A stretch of DNA of 64,000 nucleotides from Pseudodesulfovibrio tunisiensis (GCF_022809775.1 NZ_CP094380.1:3075501-3139500), one strand, 5' to 3'. Counted from the first letter of the stretch, positions 10,438 through 19,390 are shown. Translations and numbers: made by a program. Notes: a model not told the origin generated them from the letters alone.

Positions 10438-10465
10438 AAGATAGTGATTCCCGGGGCCGCGTCAA
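10438..10465 (-). promoter_or_regulatory. candidate promoter of htpX-degP
   Basis: On the minus strand TTGACG (10460-10465) is 16 bases from TATCTT (10438-10443), 34 bases upstream of the htpX start. No sigma-32 consensus was seen. Confidence 0.4.
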
Positions 10466-10562
10466 GATGCGTCCGGGCGGGCCGCCCTGAAAAGGAACGC
10501 TCCTTTGCGCTGTCTGTCCCGGGCAGTCGGCAGCCCTTGTTCCATGGCCGAGTTGAAGTGGG

Positions 10563-11303
10563 TCAGTATTTGCGGAGGATGCGGTCGACCGTGCCGTCCC
10601 GGCGCATCTCCCGAATGGCTTCGGAGAATCGTTCGGCGGCACGCTTGGCCTCCATGCCGAACGCCTTGGAAAAGAAGAGGTACAAGGGTTGGCGTCCGAC
10701 TTCGTACACGAACCGGATATGGGCGGATCGGTCCTGTTCGCGGGTCAGGTGGCGCAGGACGTCCCTGTTGCCGATGATCACGTCGACCCGGAAGTTGAAG
10801 AGTTTTTTCAGCAGAAGGTCGTTGGAGTTGCTGTATTCCTTTTTCAGGCCGTCCAGTTCCTCGAAGCCGTGGCCATACACGTAGCCGGAAACCACGCCCA
10901 CGGTCAGGCCGCGCAGGTCCTCCAGACTGTTCACCTCGACCCCGCTGACCTTGTTGGCCGCGATGACGGTCACTTCGTCGGACAGGGGTTCGTCCGGGTA
11001 GAAGGCGTACTCCTCGCGCTCGGGAATCCGAAAGCCGGAGCTGGCGGCAAAGGCGTCGCCGGTGCGGATGTCCTGAAGTGCGCGCCGCCACGGCCGGGCC
11101 TCGAATTTCACGGAATCCCCCATGCGCCGGAATGCCTCGCGGGCCATGTCGATGTGGATGCCCGTGATCACGCCGTCCCTGTCCAGCATTTCGTAGGGAG
11201 GATATGCCTCGTACACCACCAGCCGATCGGCGGCAGAGGCCGTGGAGGCCGCACCCGCGCAGGCAAGGGCGCAGAGGAAAAGGAACATCCGGATTCTGAA
11301 CAT
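10563..11303 (-). CDS. periplasmic solute-binding protein (SBP_bac_3 type)
   Basis: 246 residues with a signal peptide (about 1-24, ASTASAA cleavage region). The mature protein has the family-3 solute-binding pattern: LVVYEAYPPYEMLDRDGVIT, then GIHIDMAREAFRRMG, FAFYPDEPL-like and LRGLTVGVVSGYVYG segments. No permease or ATPase gene is adjacent, as is usual for the many orphan proteins of this type in Desulfovibrio-like genomes; it may serve sensing instead of transport. It is paralogous to the next gene upstream, same order of motifs and near-identical length, so the pair arose by tandem duplication. Confidence 0.75.
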   Translation of the reverse strand: MFRIRMFLFLCALACAGAASTASAADRLVVYEAYPPYEMLDRDGVITGIHIDMAREAFRRMGDSVKFEARPWRRALQDIRTGDAFAASSGFRIPEREEYAFYPDEPLSDEVTVIAANKVSGVEVNSLEDLRGLTVGVVSGYVYGHGFEELDGLKKEYSNSNDLLLKKLFNFRVDVIIGNRDVLRHLTREQDRSAHIRFVYEVGRQPLYLFFSKAFGMEAKRAAERFSEAIREMRRDGTVDRILRKY

Positions 11304-11359
11304 GTTTCAGGGGTACCGTGAGAACGGACATTCGGCAATGATAAGCAATGGAATGCCGT

Positions 11360-12109
11360 CTAGTAACGTGCCTTGAATTTCGCCGTGGTACCGTCCCGCC
11401 GCATCTGGCGAAGCGTTTCCCCGAACCTGCGGGCAAGGGTCGATCCCCGAGGGCCAAGGCGTCTGGAAATCAGGAGATAGAGCGGTTCCCCTTTCAGTAG
11501 CGGGCCGATGGCGATGCGGTCCAGCGCCTCCCGTTTCATGGCCAGATGCCGGATCACCAGCCTGCTGCCCATGATGGCGTCGACCCGATGCTCCAGCAGC
11601 TTGGACAGCAGCAGGGAATCCGATGCGCTTTCCTGTTTTTTCAGGTGGGGCATGGTGTCGAAGGATTCGCCGTACTTGTACGCGGCCACCACTCCCACGG
11701 TTCGCGTGTACAGATCGTTCAGATGTCTGATCGGGTTGGCGTCGTCGGCCCGGAAGATCACGGCATTGGTCTCCAGACTGAGAGGCTCGTCCGGATAGAA
11801 TGCAAAGGCTTCGCGTTCCGGAGTCCGGAATCCCGCCACCACGCAATCCACGTCCCCGGTCGCCACATCGTGCAGGCTCCGTCGCCAGGATCGGCGCTCG
11901 AACCGGATGGGCTCGGCCATGCGCCGGAATGCCTCGCGGGTCAGTTCCACGTTCAGGCCTGCGGGAGTTTCGCCGTCCCAGTAGTGATAGGGAGGATAGT
12001 CGTCGAATACCACGAGCAGGGCTTTTGCGGGCCACGCGGGAAAAGGTCGCAAGACGACCAAGGCTGCGGCAAGCAGCATTCCCACGTATCGCAATACAGC
12101 CTGCATCAT
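11360..12109 (-). CDS. periplasmic solute-binding protein (SBP_bac_3 type), paralogue
   Basis: 249 residues with an N-terminal signal peptide ending near PFPAWPA. Motifs LLVVFDDYPPYHYWDGETPA, GLNVELTREAFRRMAEPI, FRTPEREAFAFYPDEPLSLE and HRVDAIMGSRLVIRHL parallel those of the downstream paralogue. The ligand is unknown. Two adjacent ATG codons (12107-12109 and 12104-12106) both fit; AAAGG lies just upstream. The two paralogues are separated by 56 bases and are likely cotranscribed. Confidence 0.73.
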   Translation of the reverse strand: MMQAVLRYVGMLLAAALVVLRPFPAWPAKALLVVFDDYPPYHYWDGETPAGLNVELTREAFRRMAEPIRFERRSWRRSLHDVATGDVDCVVAGFRTPEREAFAFYPDEPLSLETNAVIFRADDANPIRHLNDLYTRTVGVVAAYKYGESFDTMPHLKKQESASDSLLLSKLLEHRVDAIMGSRLVIRHLAMKREALDRIAIGPLLKGEPLYLLISRRLGPRGSTLARRFGETLRQMRRDGTTAKFKARY

Positions 12110-12159
12110 GGCCTTTTCATGGCACAGGAGCGGCGGGACGGTCCATTAGAGATGAGGAG

Positions 12160-12558
12160 TCAGCCGACCGGAATGGTTCGGCGCTCGGGACTTTTTCGCA
12201 CTACGCTCACGGTGAGCAGTCCGTCCCGCATTTCGGCCTGGATCGAGTCCGTGTCCACCTCGACCCCCAGCGGAAATTTTCTGACGAATCGGCCGCAGGT
12301 GCGTTCCAGCATCAGGTATTCGCCCTTGGCCGAGCCACCGGGCTTGCATCCGAACACCCACAGGTCGCGGCCCCGCAACTCCACGCATACCTCTTCAGGA
12401 GGCACGCCGGGCAGTTCGATCACGATGCGGAATCCCTCCTGATTCTCCTGCACGTCCGCAGGCGGTTCCCAGCCGGAACCGACAAGGCCGCGGCCGCATC
12501 CGAGAGTGTTTTGCAGCGGTTCTCCGGCTGCGCAGTCCCTTTTCTTGCTGTGTGCCAT
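12160..12558 (-). CDS. Hsp20/alpha-crystallin family small heat-shock protein
   Basis: 132 residues. The alpha-crystallin domain spans about 35-130: ADVQENQEGFRIVIELPGVP, the beta-strand pair VCVELRGRDLWVFG, RTCGRFVRKFPLGVEVDTDS and the hallmark A-x-x-x-(D/N)-G-L-L (AEMRDGLLTVSV). The C-terminal I-x-I/V anchor appears as RTIPVG. It is an ATP-independent holdase chaperone in the cytoplasm. A GGACGG stretch serves as a modest ribosome site. It is divergent from pfk. Confidence 0.85.
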   Translation of the reverse strand: MAHSKKRDCAAGEPLQNTLGCGRGLVGSGWEPPADVQENQEGFRIVIELPGVPPEEVCVELRGRDLWVFGCKPGGSAKGEYLMLERTCGRFVRKFPLGVEVDTDSIQAEMRDGLLTVSVVRKSPERRTIPVG

Positions 12559-12593
12559 ATCCGTCCAATTGCCAAAGGAAAACCATTTATAAT

Positions 12594-12620
12594 TTGCCGA
12601 CTAATATGAATTCCTATAAC
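12594..12620 (+). promoter_or_regulatory. weak candidate promoter of pfk
   Basis: TTGCCG (12594-12599), 15 bases, TATAAC (12615-12620), in an AT-rich patch 42 bases before the pfk start. Spacing is short, so this is tentative. Confidence 0.3.
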
Positions 12621-12661
12621 AATGTTCACGATAAGACAACTCCCAGCCAAGGAGACAGCGC

Positions 12662-14005
12662 ATGGTCGTCGAGTGCCGAGAAGAAATCTATTCGTCCCTG
12701 GAAACCGAGATCAAACGTCTGGGCGAGGCCAAGGTCGCCAATCCCATGTCCTTTGGCCGTTTCGTGGAGGAAGATGATGCGGTTCTGGTCAATATTTCCC
12801 GCAAGAGCGTGACTCATTTCGAGAAGAAGAACAGCAGGCGCACCAAAAAGTCGCCGCCCGTGTATTTCGAGCCTGCCGGACCGCGCGAGAAGATCTACTT
12901 TGATCCGAGCAAGGCGAAATGCGCGGTGGTCACCTGCGGCGGGCTGTGCCCGGGCCTGAACGACGTGATCCGGGCCGTGGTCATGACCGCGCACCATGAA
13001 TACAATGTCCCGTCCGTGCTCGGCATCCGCTACGGTCTGGAGGGATTCATGCCGGAACACGGGCACGACGTGGTCGAGCTCGCTCCGGACAACGTGGTCT
13101 CCATCCACGAATTCGGCGGGACCGTGCTGGGCAGTTCGCGCGGGCCGCAGCCGCCCGAGGGCATCGTGGACGCGCTGGAGCGCATGAACGTGTCCATCCT
13201 GTGCATGATCGGCGGGGACGGAACCATGCGCGCCGCCAGCAAGGTCATGGAGGAAATCACCCGGCGCAAGCTGTCCATCTCCGTGGTGGGCATGCCCAAG
13301 ACCATCGACAACGACATCAATTTCGCCTCCCCGTCCTTCGGCTTCGACACGGCAGTGGAAAAGGCCACCGAGGCCATCCGCTGCGCCAATGTCGAGGCCA
13401 TGGGCGCGCCGTGGGGCATCGGTCTGGTCAAGGTCATGGGCAGGGAGTCGGGCTACATCGCGGCGCAGGCCGCACTGGCCTGTCAGGACGTGAACTTCGT
13501 GCTCATCCCCGAGGAACCGTTCGAGATGGAAGGCCCGAACGGATTTCTTGTTCATCTGGACAAGCGCATGCACGACCGGGGGCATGCGGTCATCGTGGTT
13601 GCCGAGGGCGCGGGGCAGTCCCTGCTGGAGGCCTCGGGCAGAACCGACGCTTCGGGCAACGTGGTGCTTGGCGACATCGCGTCCCTGCTCAAGGACCGGA
13701 TCAAGGACCATTTCAGGGAAGAAGGCATCAACATCACTCTCAAGTACATTGATCCGAGCTACATCATCCGTTCGGTGCCGGCCAATGCCAACGACCGCAT
13801 CTACTGCTCGTTTCTGGGCATGCACGCAGTGCACGCGGGCATGAGCGGCCGTACCGGGCTGGTCATCAGCCGGTGGAACGGGCGATACGTGCACATCCCC
13901 ATGGATCTGGTGATTCGGAGCCGCAAGCGCATCAACACCTGTTCCAACTATTGGCGCGCGGTTCTGGAGTCCACGGGCCAGCCCGCTTCCATGCAGAATG
14001 GATAG
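12662..14005 (+). CDS. pfkA: 6-phosphofructokinase, ATP-type active site in the PPi-like clade
   Basis: 447 residues, longer than the 320 of E. coli PfkA, with an N-terminal extension of about 75. Motifs: TCGGLCPGLNDVIRAVV (nucleotide loop), GGDGT at residues 184-188, MPKTIDNDI (Lys213) and MGRESGYIA. The enzyme phosphorylates fructose 6-phosphate. The residue after GGD is Gly (the E. coli Gly104 position, Asp in PPi enzymes), which points to ATP, while PKTIDND (Lys where ATP enzymes have Gly) is the PPi-clade form. This mixed pair is known from trypanosomatid and plant ATP-PFKs. CCAAGGAG lies 7 bases before the ATG. Confidence 0.88.
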   Translation: MVVECREEIYSSLETEIKRLGEAKVANPMSFGRFVEEDDAVLVNISRKSVTHFEKKNSRRTKKSPPVYFEPAGPREKIYFDPSKAKCAVVTCGGLCPGLNDVIRAVVMTAHHEYNVPSVLGIRYGLEGFMPEHGHDVVELAPDNVVSIHEFGGTVLGSSRGPQPPEGIVDALERMNVSILCMIGGDGTMRAASKVMEEITRRKLSISVVGMPKTIDNDINFASPSFGFDTAVEKATEAIRCANVEAMGAPWGIGLVKVMGRESGYIAAQAALACQDVNFVLIPEEPFEMEGPNGFLVHLDKRMHDRGHAVIVVAEGAGQSLLEASGRTDASGNVVLGDIASLLKDRIKDHFREEGINITLKYIDPSYIIRSVPANANDRIYCSFLGMHAVHAGMSGRTGLVISRWNGRYVHIPMDLVIRSRKRINTCSNYWRAVLESTGQPASMQNG

Positions 14006-14019
14006 AAAGCATATCTGAT

Positions 14020-14035
14020 AACAATAATTATTGTT
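14020..14035. promoter_or_regulatory. perfect 16-bp palindrome upstream of cydAB
   Basis: AACAATAATTATTGTT is its own reverse complement. It lies 38 bases upstream of the cydA -35 element and 14 bases after the pfk stop, well placed for an activator or repressor of the oxidase operon. It does not match the usual Fnr or Rex consensus. Confidence 0.4.
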
Positions 14036-14073
14036 GCATTTGTCGAATGGCGATTGTACCGTGCCAGAAATGT

Positions 14074-14102
14074 TTGACATTGCACCGCAAAGTCCGTTTA
14101 GA
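14074..14102 (+). promoter_or_regulatory. candidate promoter of cydAB
   Basis: A perfect TTGACA (14074-14079) is 17 bases from TTTAGA (14097-14102), 32 bases before the cydA start. Confidence 0.45.
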
Positions 14103-14134
14103 GTGAAGGCAGCTTCTCAAAAAGGGGGTTTTAT

Positions 14135-15442
14135 ATGGATGCGCTGATGCTTTCCCGGCTGCAATTCGCGGCCGCGACCATGTTCCACTTCATCTTCGTG
14201 CCTCTGACACTCGGGCTGTCCGTGCTCATAGCGAGCATGGAGACCGCCTATGTCAGGACCGGCAAGGACATCTACCAGCGGATGGCCAAATTCTGGGGCA
14301 AGATATTTCTGGTGAATTTCGCTCTTGGCGTGGTTACGGGAATCACGCTGGAATTCCAGTTCGGCACGAACTGGGCCGGGTATTCCGCGTATGTGGGCGA
14401 CATCTTCGGATCGCTGCTGGCCATCGAGGCCACGGCCGCGTTCTTTCTGGAATCCACGTTCATCGGCGTCTGGCATTTCGGCTGGAACAAGCTGTCGCCC
14501 AAGGCGCACTGCATCGCGGCATGGTGCGTGGCCGGGGCAAGCAATCTGTCCGCCATCTGGATTATCATTGCCAACGGCTTCATGCAGGACCCGCAGGGCT
14601 TCGTGCTCCGCAACGGTCGCGCGGAACTGGAGAATTTCGCGGACGTGGTCCTGAACCCCTTTGCGTGGTACCAGTTCTTCCACGTGATCCCCGCAGCAAT
14701 GCTGCTGGGCGGCTTCTTCATCATGGGCGTGTCCGCGTGGCATCTGCTGCGGAAGAACGAGGAGGAGTTCTTCGGCAAGTCCTTTCGCATGGCAGCCGCG
14801 GTCGCCCTTGTCTTTTCCATTGTCACGGCCATCGAAGGTCATGCCCATGGCAATCACATGTCCCTGGTGCAGCCCGCCAAGCTCGCGGCCATGGAGTCCC
14901 ATTGGAAAACGCAGAAGGGCGCGCCCCTGTATCTGCTTCTGGTTCCGGGCGAGACCGGCAATGCGCTCGAGGCTCTGCCCATTCCCGGCGCGCTGAGCTT
15001 TCTGGCCTACAACGATTTCAACGCCGAAGTGGTCGGGCTGAACGACATTCCCGAGGACGAACGGCCTCCGATCGTGCTTACCTTCCTGTCCTTCCGCATC
15101 ATGGTGGGGCTGGGCACCCTGTTCCCGCTGCTGGCCGGATTCGGCTGGCTCATGCGCAAGCGCATCCAGCAGTATCCGCTCTATCTCAAGGTGCTGCCCT
15201 GGGTCATTCCCCTGCCGTACGTGGCGATCTTCGCGGGCTGGACACTGGCCGAGGTCGGTCGCCAGCCGTGGATCGTGTACGGCCTGATGCGGACCTCGGA
15301 CGCGGTTTCGCGCGTGACAACCGCGCAGGTGGGCTTTTCCATGGTAACCATGTGCGTGATCTACACCCTGCTGGGCGTGGCCGGAATCTGGCTGATGACC
15401 AACATCGCCAGAAAGGGACCCGCCGTGCTGGACGAGAAGTAG
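14135..15442 (+). CDS. cydA: cytochrome bd quinol oxidase subunit I
   Basis: 435 residues, polytopic inner-membrane protein of the short Q-loop class (E. coli CydA is 522). Haem ligand His18 (MFHF), the proton/haem-d glutamates Glu98 and Glu106 in IEATAAFFLEST, His183 in QFFHVIPA, the quinol-loop Lys/Glu in AKLAAMES, and the conserved GRQPW are all present. It oxidises menaquinol and reduces O2 to water; in an anaerobe this is mainly oxygen detoxification. AAAAAGGGGGT precedes the ATG; cydB follows after 30 bases. Confidence 0.96.
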   Translation: MDALMLSRLQFAAATMFHFIFVPLTLGLSVLIASMETAYVRTGKDIYQRMAKFWGKIFLVNFALGVVTGITLEFQFGTNWAGYSAYVGDIFGSLLAIEATAAFFLESTFIGVWHFGWNKLSPKAHCIAAWCVAGASNLSAIWIIIANGFMQDPQGFVLRNGRAELENFADVVLNPFAWYQFFHVIPAAMLLGGFFIMGVSAWHLLRKNEEEFFGKSFRMAAAVALVFSIVTAIEGHAHGNHMSLVQPAKLAAMESHWKTQKGAPLYLLLVPGETGNALEALPIPGALSFLAYNDFNAEVVGLNDIPEDERPPIVLTFLSFRIMVGLGTLFPLLAGFGWLMRKRIQQYPLYLKVLPWVIPLPYVAIFAGWTLAEVGRQPWIVYGLMRTSDAVSRVTTAQVGFSMVTMCVIYTLLGVAGIWLMTNIARKGPAVLDEK

Positions 15443-15472
15443 CGACCATCAGACCATTAAGGAGAAATATCC

Positions 15473-16507
15473 ATGGAAACCATGAACTATACATTCCTTC
15501 AGGCGATCTGGTTCGTCCTGTGGGGCTTGCTGTGGGCCGTGTACTTCATCCTGGACGGCTTCGACCTCGGCGTGGGCACGCTCATGCCCTTTCTGGCGAG
15601 AAACGAGCAGGAAAAACGCGTCATGTACAACGCCACCGGCCCGTTCTGGGACGGCAATGAAGTCTGGCTCATCGCGGCGGGCGGCGTGACCTTTGCGGCG
15701 TTTCCCTATGCCTATGCCCAGATGTTCAGCGGGTTGTACGTGCCGCTCATGCTGCTGCTCTTTGCCCTGATCATCCGGGGCGTGTCCTTCGAGTTCCGGT
15801 CCAAGGTGGACAACGAGAACTGGAAAAGAACATGGGATTTCTGCCAGATTGCAGGCAGCTTCCTTCCGGCCCTGCTGCTGGGCGTGGCCTTTGCCAACAT
15901 CTTCCGGGGCCTGCCTCTGGACGAGACCGGATTCAACACCGCCACCATCATCGGTCTGCTCAATCCCTACGGACTGGCCGGCGGCCTGATGTTCGTGCTC
16001 ATGTTCGTGATGCACGGCGCGCTCTGGCTCGCCATCCGCGCCACGGGCGACCTCAAGACGCGATCCGAGAATCTGGCCGTGAAGCTCTGGCCTATTCAGG
16101 TGGTGGCCACGGTCCTGTTTCTGGCCTTCACTGCGCTGGAAACCCAGCTCTTCGGCAACTACTTCCTGTACCCGTTCCTGCTCGTGATCCTTGCCCTGCC
16201 CGTGGGCGGGCTGGTGCTCATGCGCACATGGATGGGCGCGCGCAAGTGGTGGCTGGCATGGGGCGCTTCCGCAGCCTATATCGGCGGCGTGGCCGCATTC
16301 GGGCTGGGCGGCATATTCCCGGCCATCATTCCGTCCAACCCGAATCCCGGCAACAGCCTGACCATCATGAATTCCGCGTCCAGCCCGCTGACCCTGAAGA
16401 TCATGCTCGGCGTGGCGCTGGTGTTCGTGCCTCTGGTCATCGGCTACCAGTTCTGGGCCTACAGGACCTTTGCCCATCCCGTGGGCGAGTCGGACATCCA
16501 TTACTAG
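15473..16507 (+). CDS. cydB: cytochrome bd quinol oxidase subunit II
   Basis: 344 residues with about eight or nine membrane helices. The N-terminal WAVYFILDGFDLGVGTLMPF and the GPFWDGNEVWLIAAGG motif identify CydB. AAGGAG sits 8 bases before the ATG. It forms the heterodimer with CydA; no cydX is visible directly downstream, and a terminator hairpin follows at 16526. Confidence 0.95.
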   Translation: METMNYTFLQAIWFVLWGLLWAVYFILDGFDLGVGTLMPFLARNEQEKRVMYNATGPFWDGNEVWLIAAGGVTFAAFPYAYAQMFSGLYVPLMLLLFALIIRGVSFEFRSKVDNENWKRTWDFCQIAGSFLPALLLGVAFANIFRGLPLDETGFNTATIIGLLNPYGLAGGLMFVLMFVMHGALWLAIRATGDLKTRSENLAVKLWPIQVVATVLFLAFTALETQLFGNYFLYPFLLVILALPVGGLVLMRTWMGARKWWLAWGASAAYIGGVAAFGLGGIFPAIIPSNPNPGNSLTIMNSASSPLTLKIMLGVALVFVPLVIGYQFWAYRTFAHPVGESDIHY

Positions 16508-16525
16508 CCGATACAATGCGTTCGC

Positions 16526-16561
16526 AACGGCGCGGGACGGGCAACCGTTCCGCGCCGTTTC
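16526..16561 (+). terminator. intrinsic terminator after cydAB
   Basis: AACGGCGCGG (16526-16535) pairs with CCGCGCCGTT (16550-16559), followed by TTCCGTTTC. Confidence 0.6.
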
Positions 16562-16623
16562 CGTTTCGCCTGCCTCTCGGGTTCGCCGCGCTTTACCAAC
16601 CGGGCCGGAAACGGTATTCCACA

Positions 16624-17871
16624 ATGCGTATGACGCACCTGAAAGGGATTTTCCGCAAACACGGGCCGTTGGCCCCGGTACCGCTTTATGTGGCCTATGC
16701 CGCGCTGCCCATGGCATCGCTGGCGCGCCGGGTGCCGGACGTGCCGCTCACGCCTCCGGCCGCCGCGCCGTGGGCCGTGCTTGCGGCTCTGGGATTTCTC
16801 GCCGCCTGTGCCGGACGGGAGAACCGTGCTCCCTCTCTGCCAAAGGCTCTTGGTGCGTTTGCGCTCGTCGGCCTGATCGCCTCGGCAATCCTGATGTACG
16901 TGCCCGACGCGCTCCTTTCCCTGCCCGTGCTGGCTGGCATCTTCCGCGAGTCGGCACCGCTGGCCTATCTGCTTTTCTGTGCACTCTGGACTGCCACGTT
17001 CGGCCTGCCGTCCGGACGCGATTTCATTCGCCTTGGCGCGGCGCTGGGCGCTCTGGTTGTTGCGGACACGGCCGCGGAATTCGCGTTTGCCGGGGCTGCC
17101 CCGGCCCTGCGCTGGATCGGCAATGCGGACATGCTCGCCGTGCCGCTGCTGGCCAGCATGTGTGCCTGCCTCGGCCCCGGCGATTCCCGGTCCCGTGCGG
17201 ATACGCTCTGCCGTGCCCTGATTCTGTTCGGTCTGGCAGCCACGCTTTCCCGCGCCGCCCTGTTCGCCTCGATATGGATCGTGCTCTGGCTGAACACGGC
17301 CTCGCGCGGCAGGCGACTGGTCGTTTCCGGTTTTTTCGCACTGGTTCTGGCCGGTTCGTTTCTCGTGGCCCCGGCCCCGGGCGATGCCGTGCGCTACGCC
17401 GACTACTGGCTCTGGGTGGAGGGCTTTCGGCTGTTTTCGGAAAATCCGTCCCTGCTTGCGGCCGGATTTCCGGTGCACGCGCCCCTGCCCATGACCTTTT
17501 CCCCGGGCATGGCCATGATCTGGCATCAGGCGCAGGGCGTTTCCCCGGACATCGGCGTGTTTCTGCCCCAGATCGGCCCGTTCTGGCTGCGTGCATCGCT
17601 GGCATGGGGTGCACTTGTTCCTGTGGCCTGCATGACCGCGCTGGCCGTGCCGCTCTCGCGCCGTCCCTCGCGCATGGGGGCCGGGCTGGCCGCATGCCTG
17701 TTCGCCATGGGCATGGTCTCGCCACTCCTGTACAGTCCGGCAACCGGCATGGTCATCGGACTGGCTCTGCTGACCGCGTTTTCTCCGGCAATGCGCGACG
17801 ATTTTTCCACGCCGGTTTCGGAGCCTGTTCCGGATTCCGATCCCGAGGACTGGGACATGCGTCCCCTGTAG
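16624..17871 (+). CDS. polytopic membrane protein, possibly O-antigen ligase-like
   Basis: 415 residues with about ten hydrophobic segments spread over the length. A loop at about 255-305 contains DYWLWVEGFRLFSENPSLLA followed by AGFPVHAPLPM, which resembles the W-x-x-G-x-x-x-F-x-x-x-P-x-x-G-x-G stretch of Wzy/WaaL-type O-antigen ligases. The rest shows no recognisable motif, so this is a fold-level guess. A second ATG lies two codons downstream (16630). It is separated from cydB by a terminator and is followed at once by the glycerate-kinase remnant. Confidence 0.5.
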   Translation: MRMTHLKGIFRKHGPLAPVPLYVAYAALPMASLARRVPDVPLTPPAAAPWAVLAALGFLAACAGRENRAPSLPKALGAFALVGLIASAILMYVPDALLSLPVLAGIFRESAPLAYLLFCALWTATFGLPSGRDFIRLGAALGALVVADTAAEFAFAGAAPALRWIGNADMLAVPLLASMCACLGPGDSRSRADTLCRALILFGLAATLSRAALFASIWIVLWLNTASRGRRLVVSGFFALVLAGSFLVAPAPGDAVRYADYWLWVEGFRLFSENPSLLAAGFPVHAPLPMTFSPGMAMIWHQAQGVSPDIGVFLPQIGPFWLRASLAWGALVPVACMTALAVPLSRRPSRMGAGLAACLFAMGMVSPLLYSPATGMVIGLALLTAFSPAMRDDFSTPVSEPVPDSDPEDWDMRPL

Positions 17872-17873
17872 TC

Positions 17874-18206
17874 ATGCACCAAAAGGACATTCCCCTTTTC
17901 AGGCCGAATGCTGCCCTGACCTCCGTGGCACCGGACCGGGCAGTTGGCAATCCTTTGCGTGCGGACGGCGAGCCACGCGTGTCCGGCCTGTGCGCAGGCA
18001 CGGTTGGTACCGACGGCCCCACTGACGCGGCAGGCGGATTCGCCTTGCCGAATTCCCTTCAGCGTGCGCGAAACGCGGGATTTTCCCGGGCTGCGCATCT
18101 GGACAACAATGACTTCTACCCCTTGCTCAAGGCTTCCGGCGATCTGCTGGTTGCGGGCTCGACCCGAACCAACGTCATGGACCTTGCCGCAATACTGGTG
18201 AACTGA
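17874..18206 (+). pseudogene. C-terminal remnant of glycerate 2-kinase (MOFRL family)
   Basis: A 110-codon frame whose parts match only the C-terminal end of MOFRL-type glycerate 2-kinases: VGTDGPTDAAGGFALPN (residues 44-60) and LDNNDFYPLLKASGDLLVAG then STRTNVMDLAAILVN (76-110). The family is about 420-450 residues; the kinase domain and most of the MOFRL domain are absent, and the first 40 residues match nothing. It has no clear ribosome site and begins 2 bases after the preceding gene's stop. Its TGA overlaps the ATG of the next gene (TGATG), so translation through the fragment may have been kept for coupling. An intact small gene of new function is less likely. Confidence 0.65.
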
Positions 18207-19390
18207 TGTCTCTTTTCGACAAAAAAGGCCCGATTCTCGTTACCTGTCCCAAGGCCATGCCCCCGTATCTTCAGGCTGAACTGGAGGCGCTGGGCATGCC
18301 GCATCCCGAACCTCTGGACGCGGGTGTGCTCACCAAGGGAACGCTCATGGACTGCATGCGTCTGAATCTGCACGTGCGCACCGGACACCGCGTGCTCTTC
18401 GAGCTCGCCTCGTTTCAGGCTTTTGGCCCGGACGATCTGCATCGCGAGGTGCGTGCCTATCCGTGGGAAACCGTGATGGACCCGGACGGCTATTTTTCCG
18501 TGTCCGCCAGCATCCGCGACACCGAGGTCAACGACTCCCGGTTCGCAGGCCTGCGCGTCAAGGACGGCGTGGCCGACCGGTTCATGGAAAAGTTCGACCG
18601 CAGGCCGGATTCTGGCCCGGATCAGGCCCGGGGCGTGAATCTGTTCCTGCACTGGCGCGGCGCCAGAGCCACCCTGTATCTGGACACTTCGGGCGAACCG
18701 CTGCCCCGGCGCGGCTATCGCAAACGGCCGCACACGGCGCCTATGCAGGAAACGCTTGCCGCGGCCTGCATTCTGGCCTCCACATGGCCGGAAATCGCCC
18801 GCACCGGCGGGCATTTCATCGCGCCCATGTGCGGTTCGGGCACGCTGGTCATCGAGGCCGCGCTGCTGGCCATGAACGGTGCGCCCGGCCTGCTGCGCGA
18901 ACATTTCTCCTTCATGCATCTCAAGGGCTACAATCCCAAGCGGTTCCAGCATCTCGTGGATCAGGCCGAGGATGGCGAGACTCCGGATATCCCGGGCCGC
19001 ATCATCGCCACGGATATCGACCCCGCCGCCATGGAGGCCGCGCGTGCCAATGCCGAGGCCGCTGGCGTGGCCCACTGCATCGAGTTCAGGACCTGCGATT
19101 TCCGGGAAACCGAAATTCCGGACGGACCGGGCGTGATCATGCTCAACCCGGAATACGGGGAACGGCTCGGCGATGAAAGGGAACTCGTCGATACCTACAA
19201 GGCCATCGGCGATTTCTTCAAGAGCCATTGTCAGGGCAAGACCGGCTACATCTTCACCGGCAACCTCAAGCTCGCCAAGCGCGTCGGTCTGCGTACCAGC
19301 CGTCGCCTCCCGTTCTGGAACGCCAAGATCGAATGCCGACTGCTGGAATACGAACTCTACGCCGGTTCCCGAAAGGCGGGAAAAGAGTAG
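18206..19390 (+). CDS. RlmL-like THUMP-domain class I rRNA guanine-N2 methyltransferase
   Basis: 394 residues. THUMP-containing RNA-binding N-terminus (about 8-165), then a methyltransferase domain with PLPRRGYRKRPHTAPMQETL, the SAM motif FIAPMCGSGTLVIEAALLA, acidic IIATDIDPAAMEAARANAEAA and catalytic motif IV MLNPEYGERLGDE. Proteins of this family methylate N2 of a guanine in 23S rRNA. Length equals only the N-terminal half of E. coli RlmL/KL, as is common. Motif IV reads NPEY, not the common NPPY. ATG overlaps the upstream stop. Confidence 0.82.
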   Translation: MSLFDKKGPILVTCPKAMPPYLQAELEALGMPHPEPLDAGVLTKGTLMDCMRLNLHVRTGHRVLFELASFQAFGPDDLHREVRAYPWETVMDPDGYFSVSASIRDTEVNDSRFAGLRVKDGVADRFMEKFDRRPDSGPDQARGVNLFLHWRGARATLYLDTSGEPLPRRGYRKRPHTAPMQETLAAACILASTWPEIARTGGHFIAPMCGSGTLVIEAALLAMNGAPGLLREHFSFMHLKGYNPKRFQHLVDQAEDGETPDIPGRIIATDIDPAAMEAARANAEAAGVAHCIEFRTCDFRETEIPDGPGVIMLNPEYGERLGDERELVDTYKAIGDFFKSHCQGKTGYIFTGNLKLAKRVGLRTSRRLPFWNAKIECRLLEYELYAGSRKAGKE

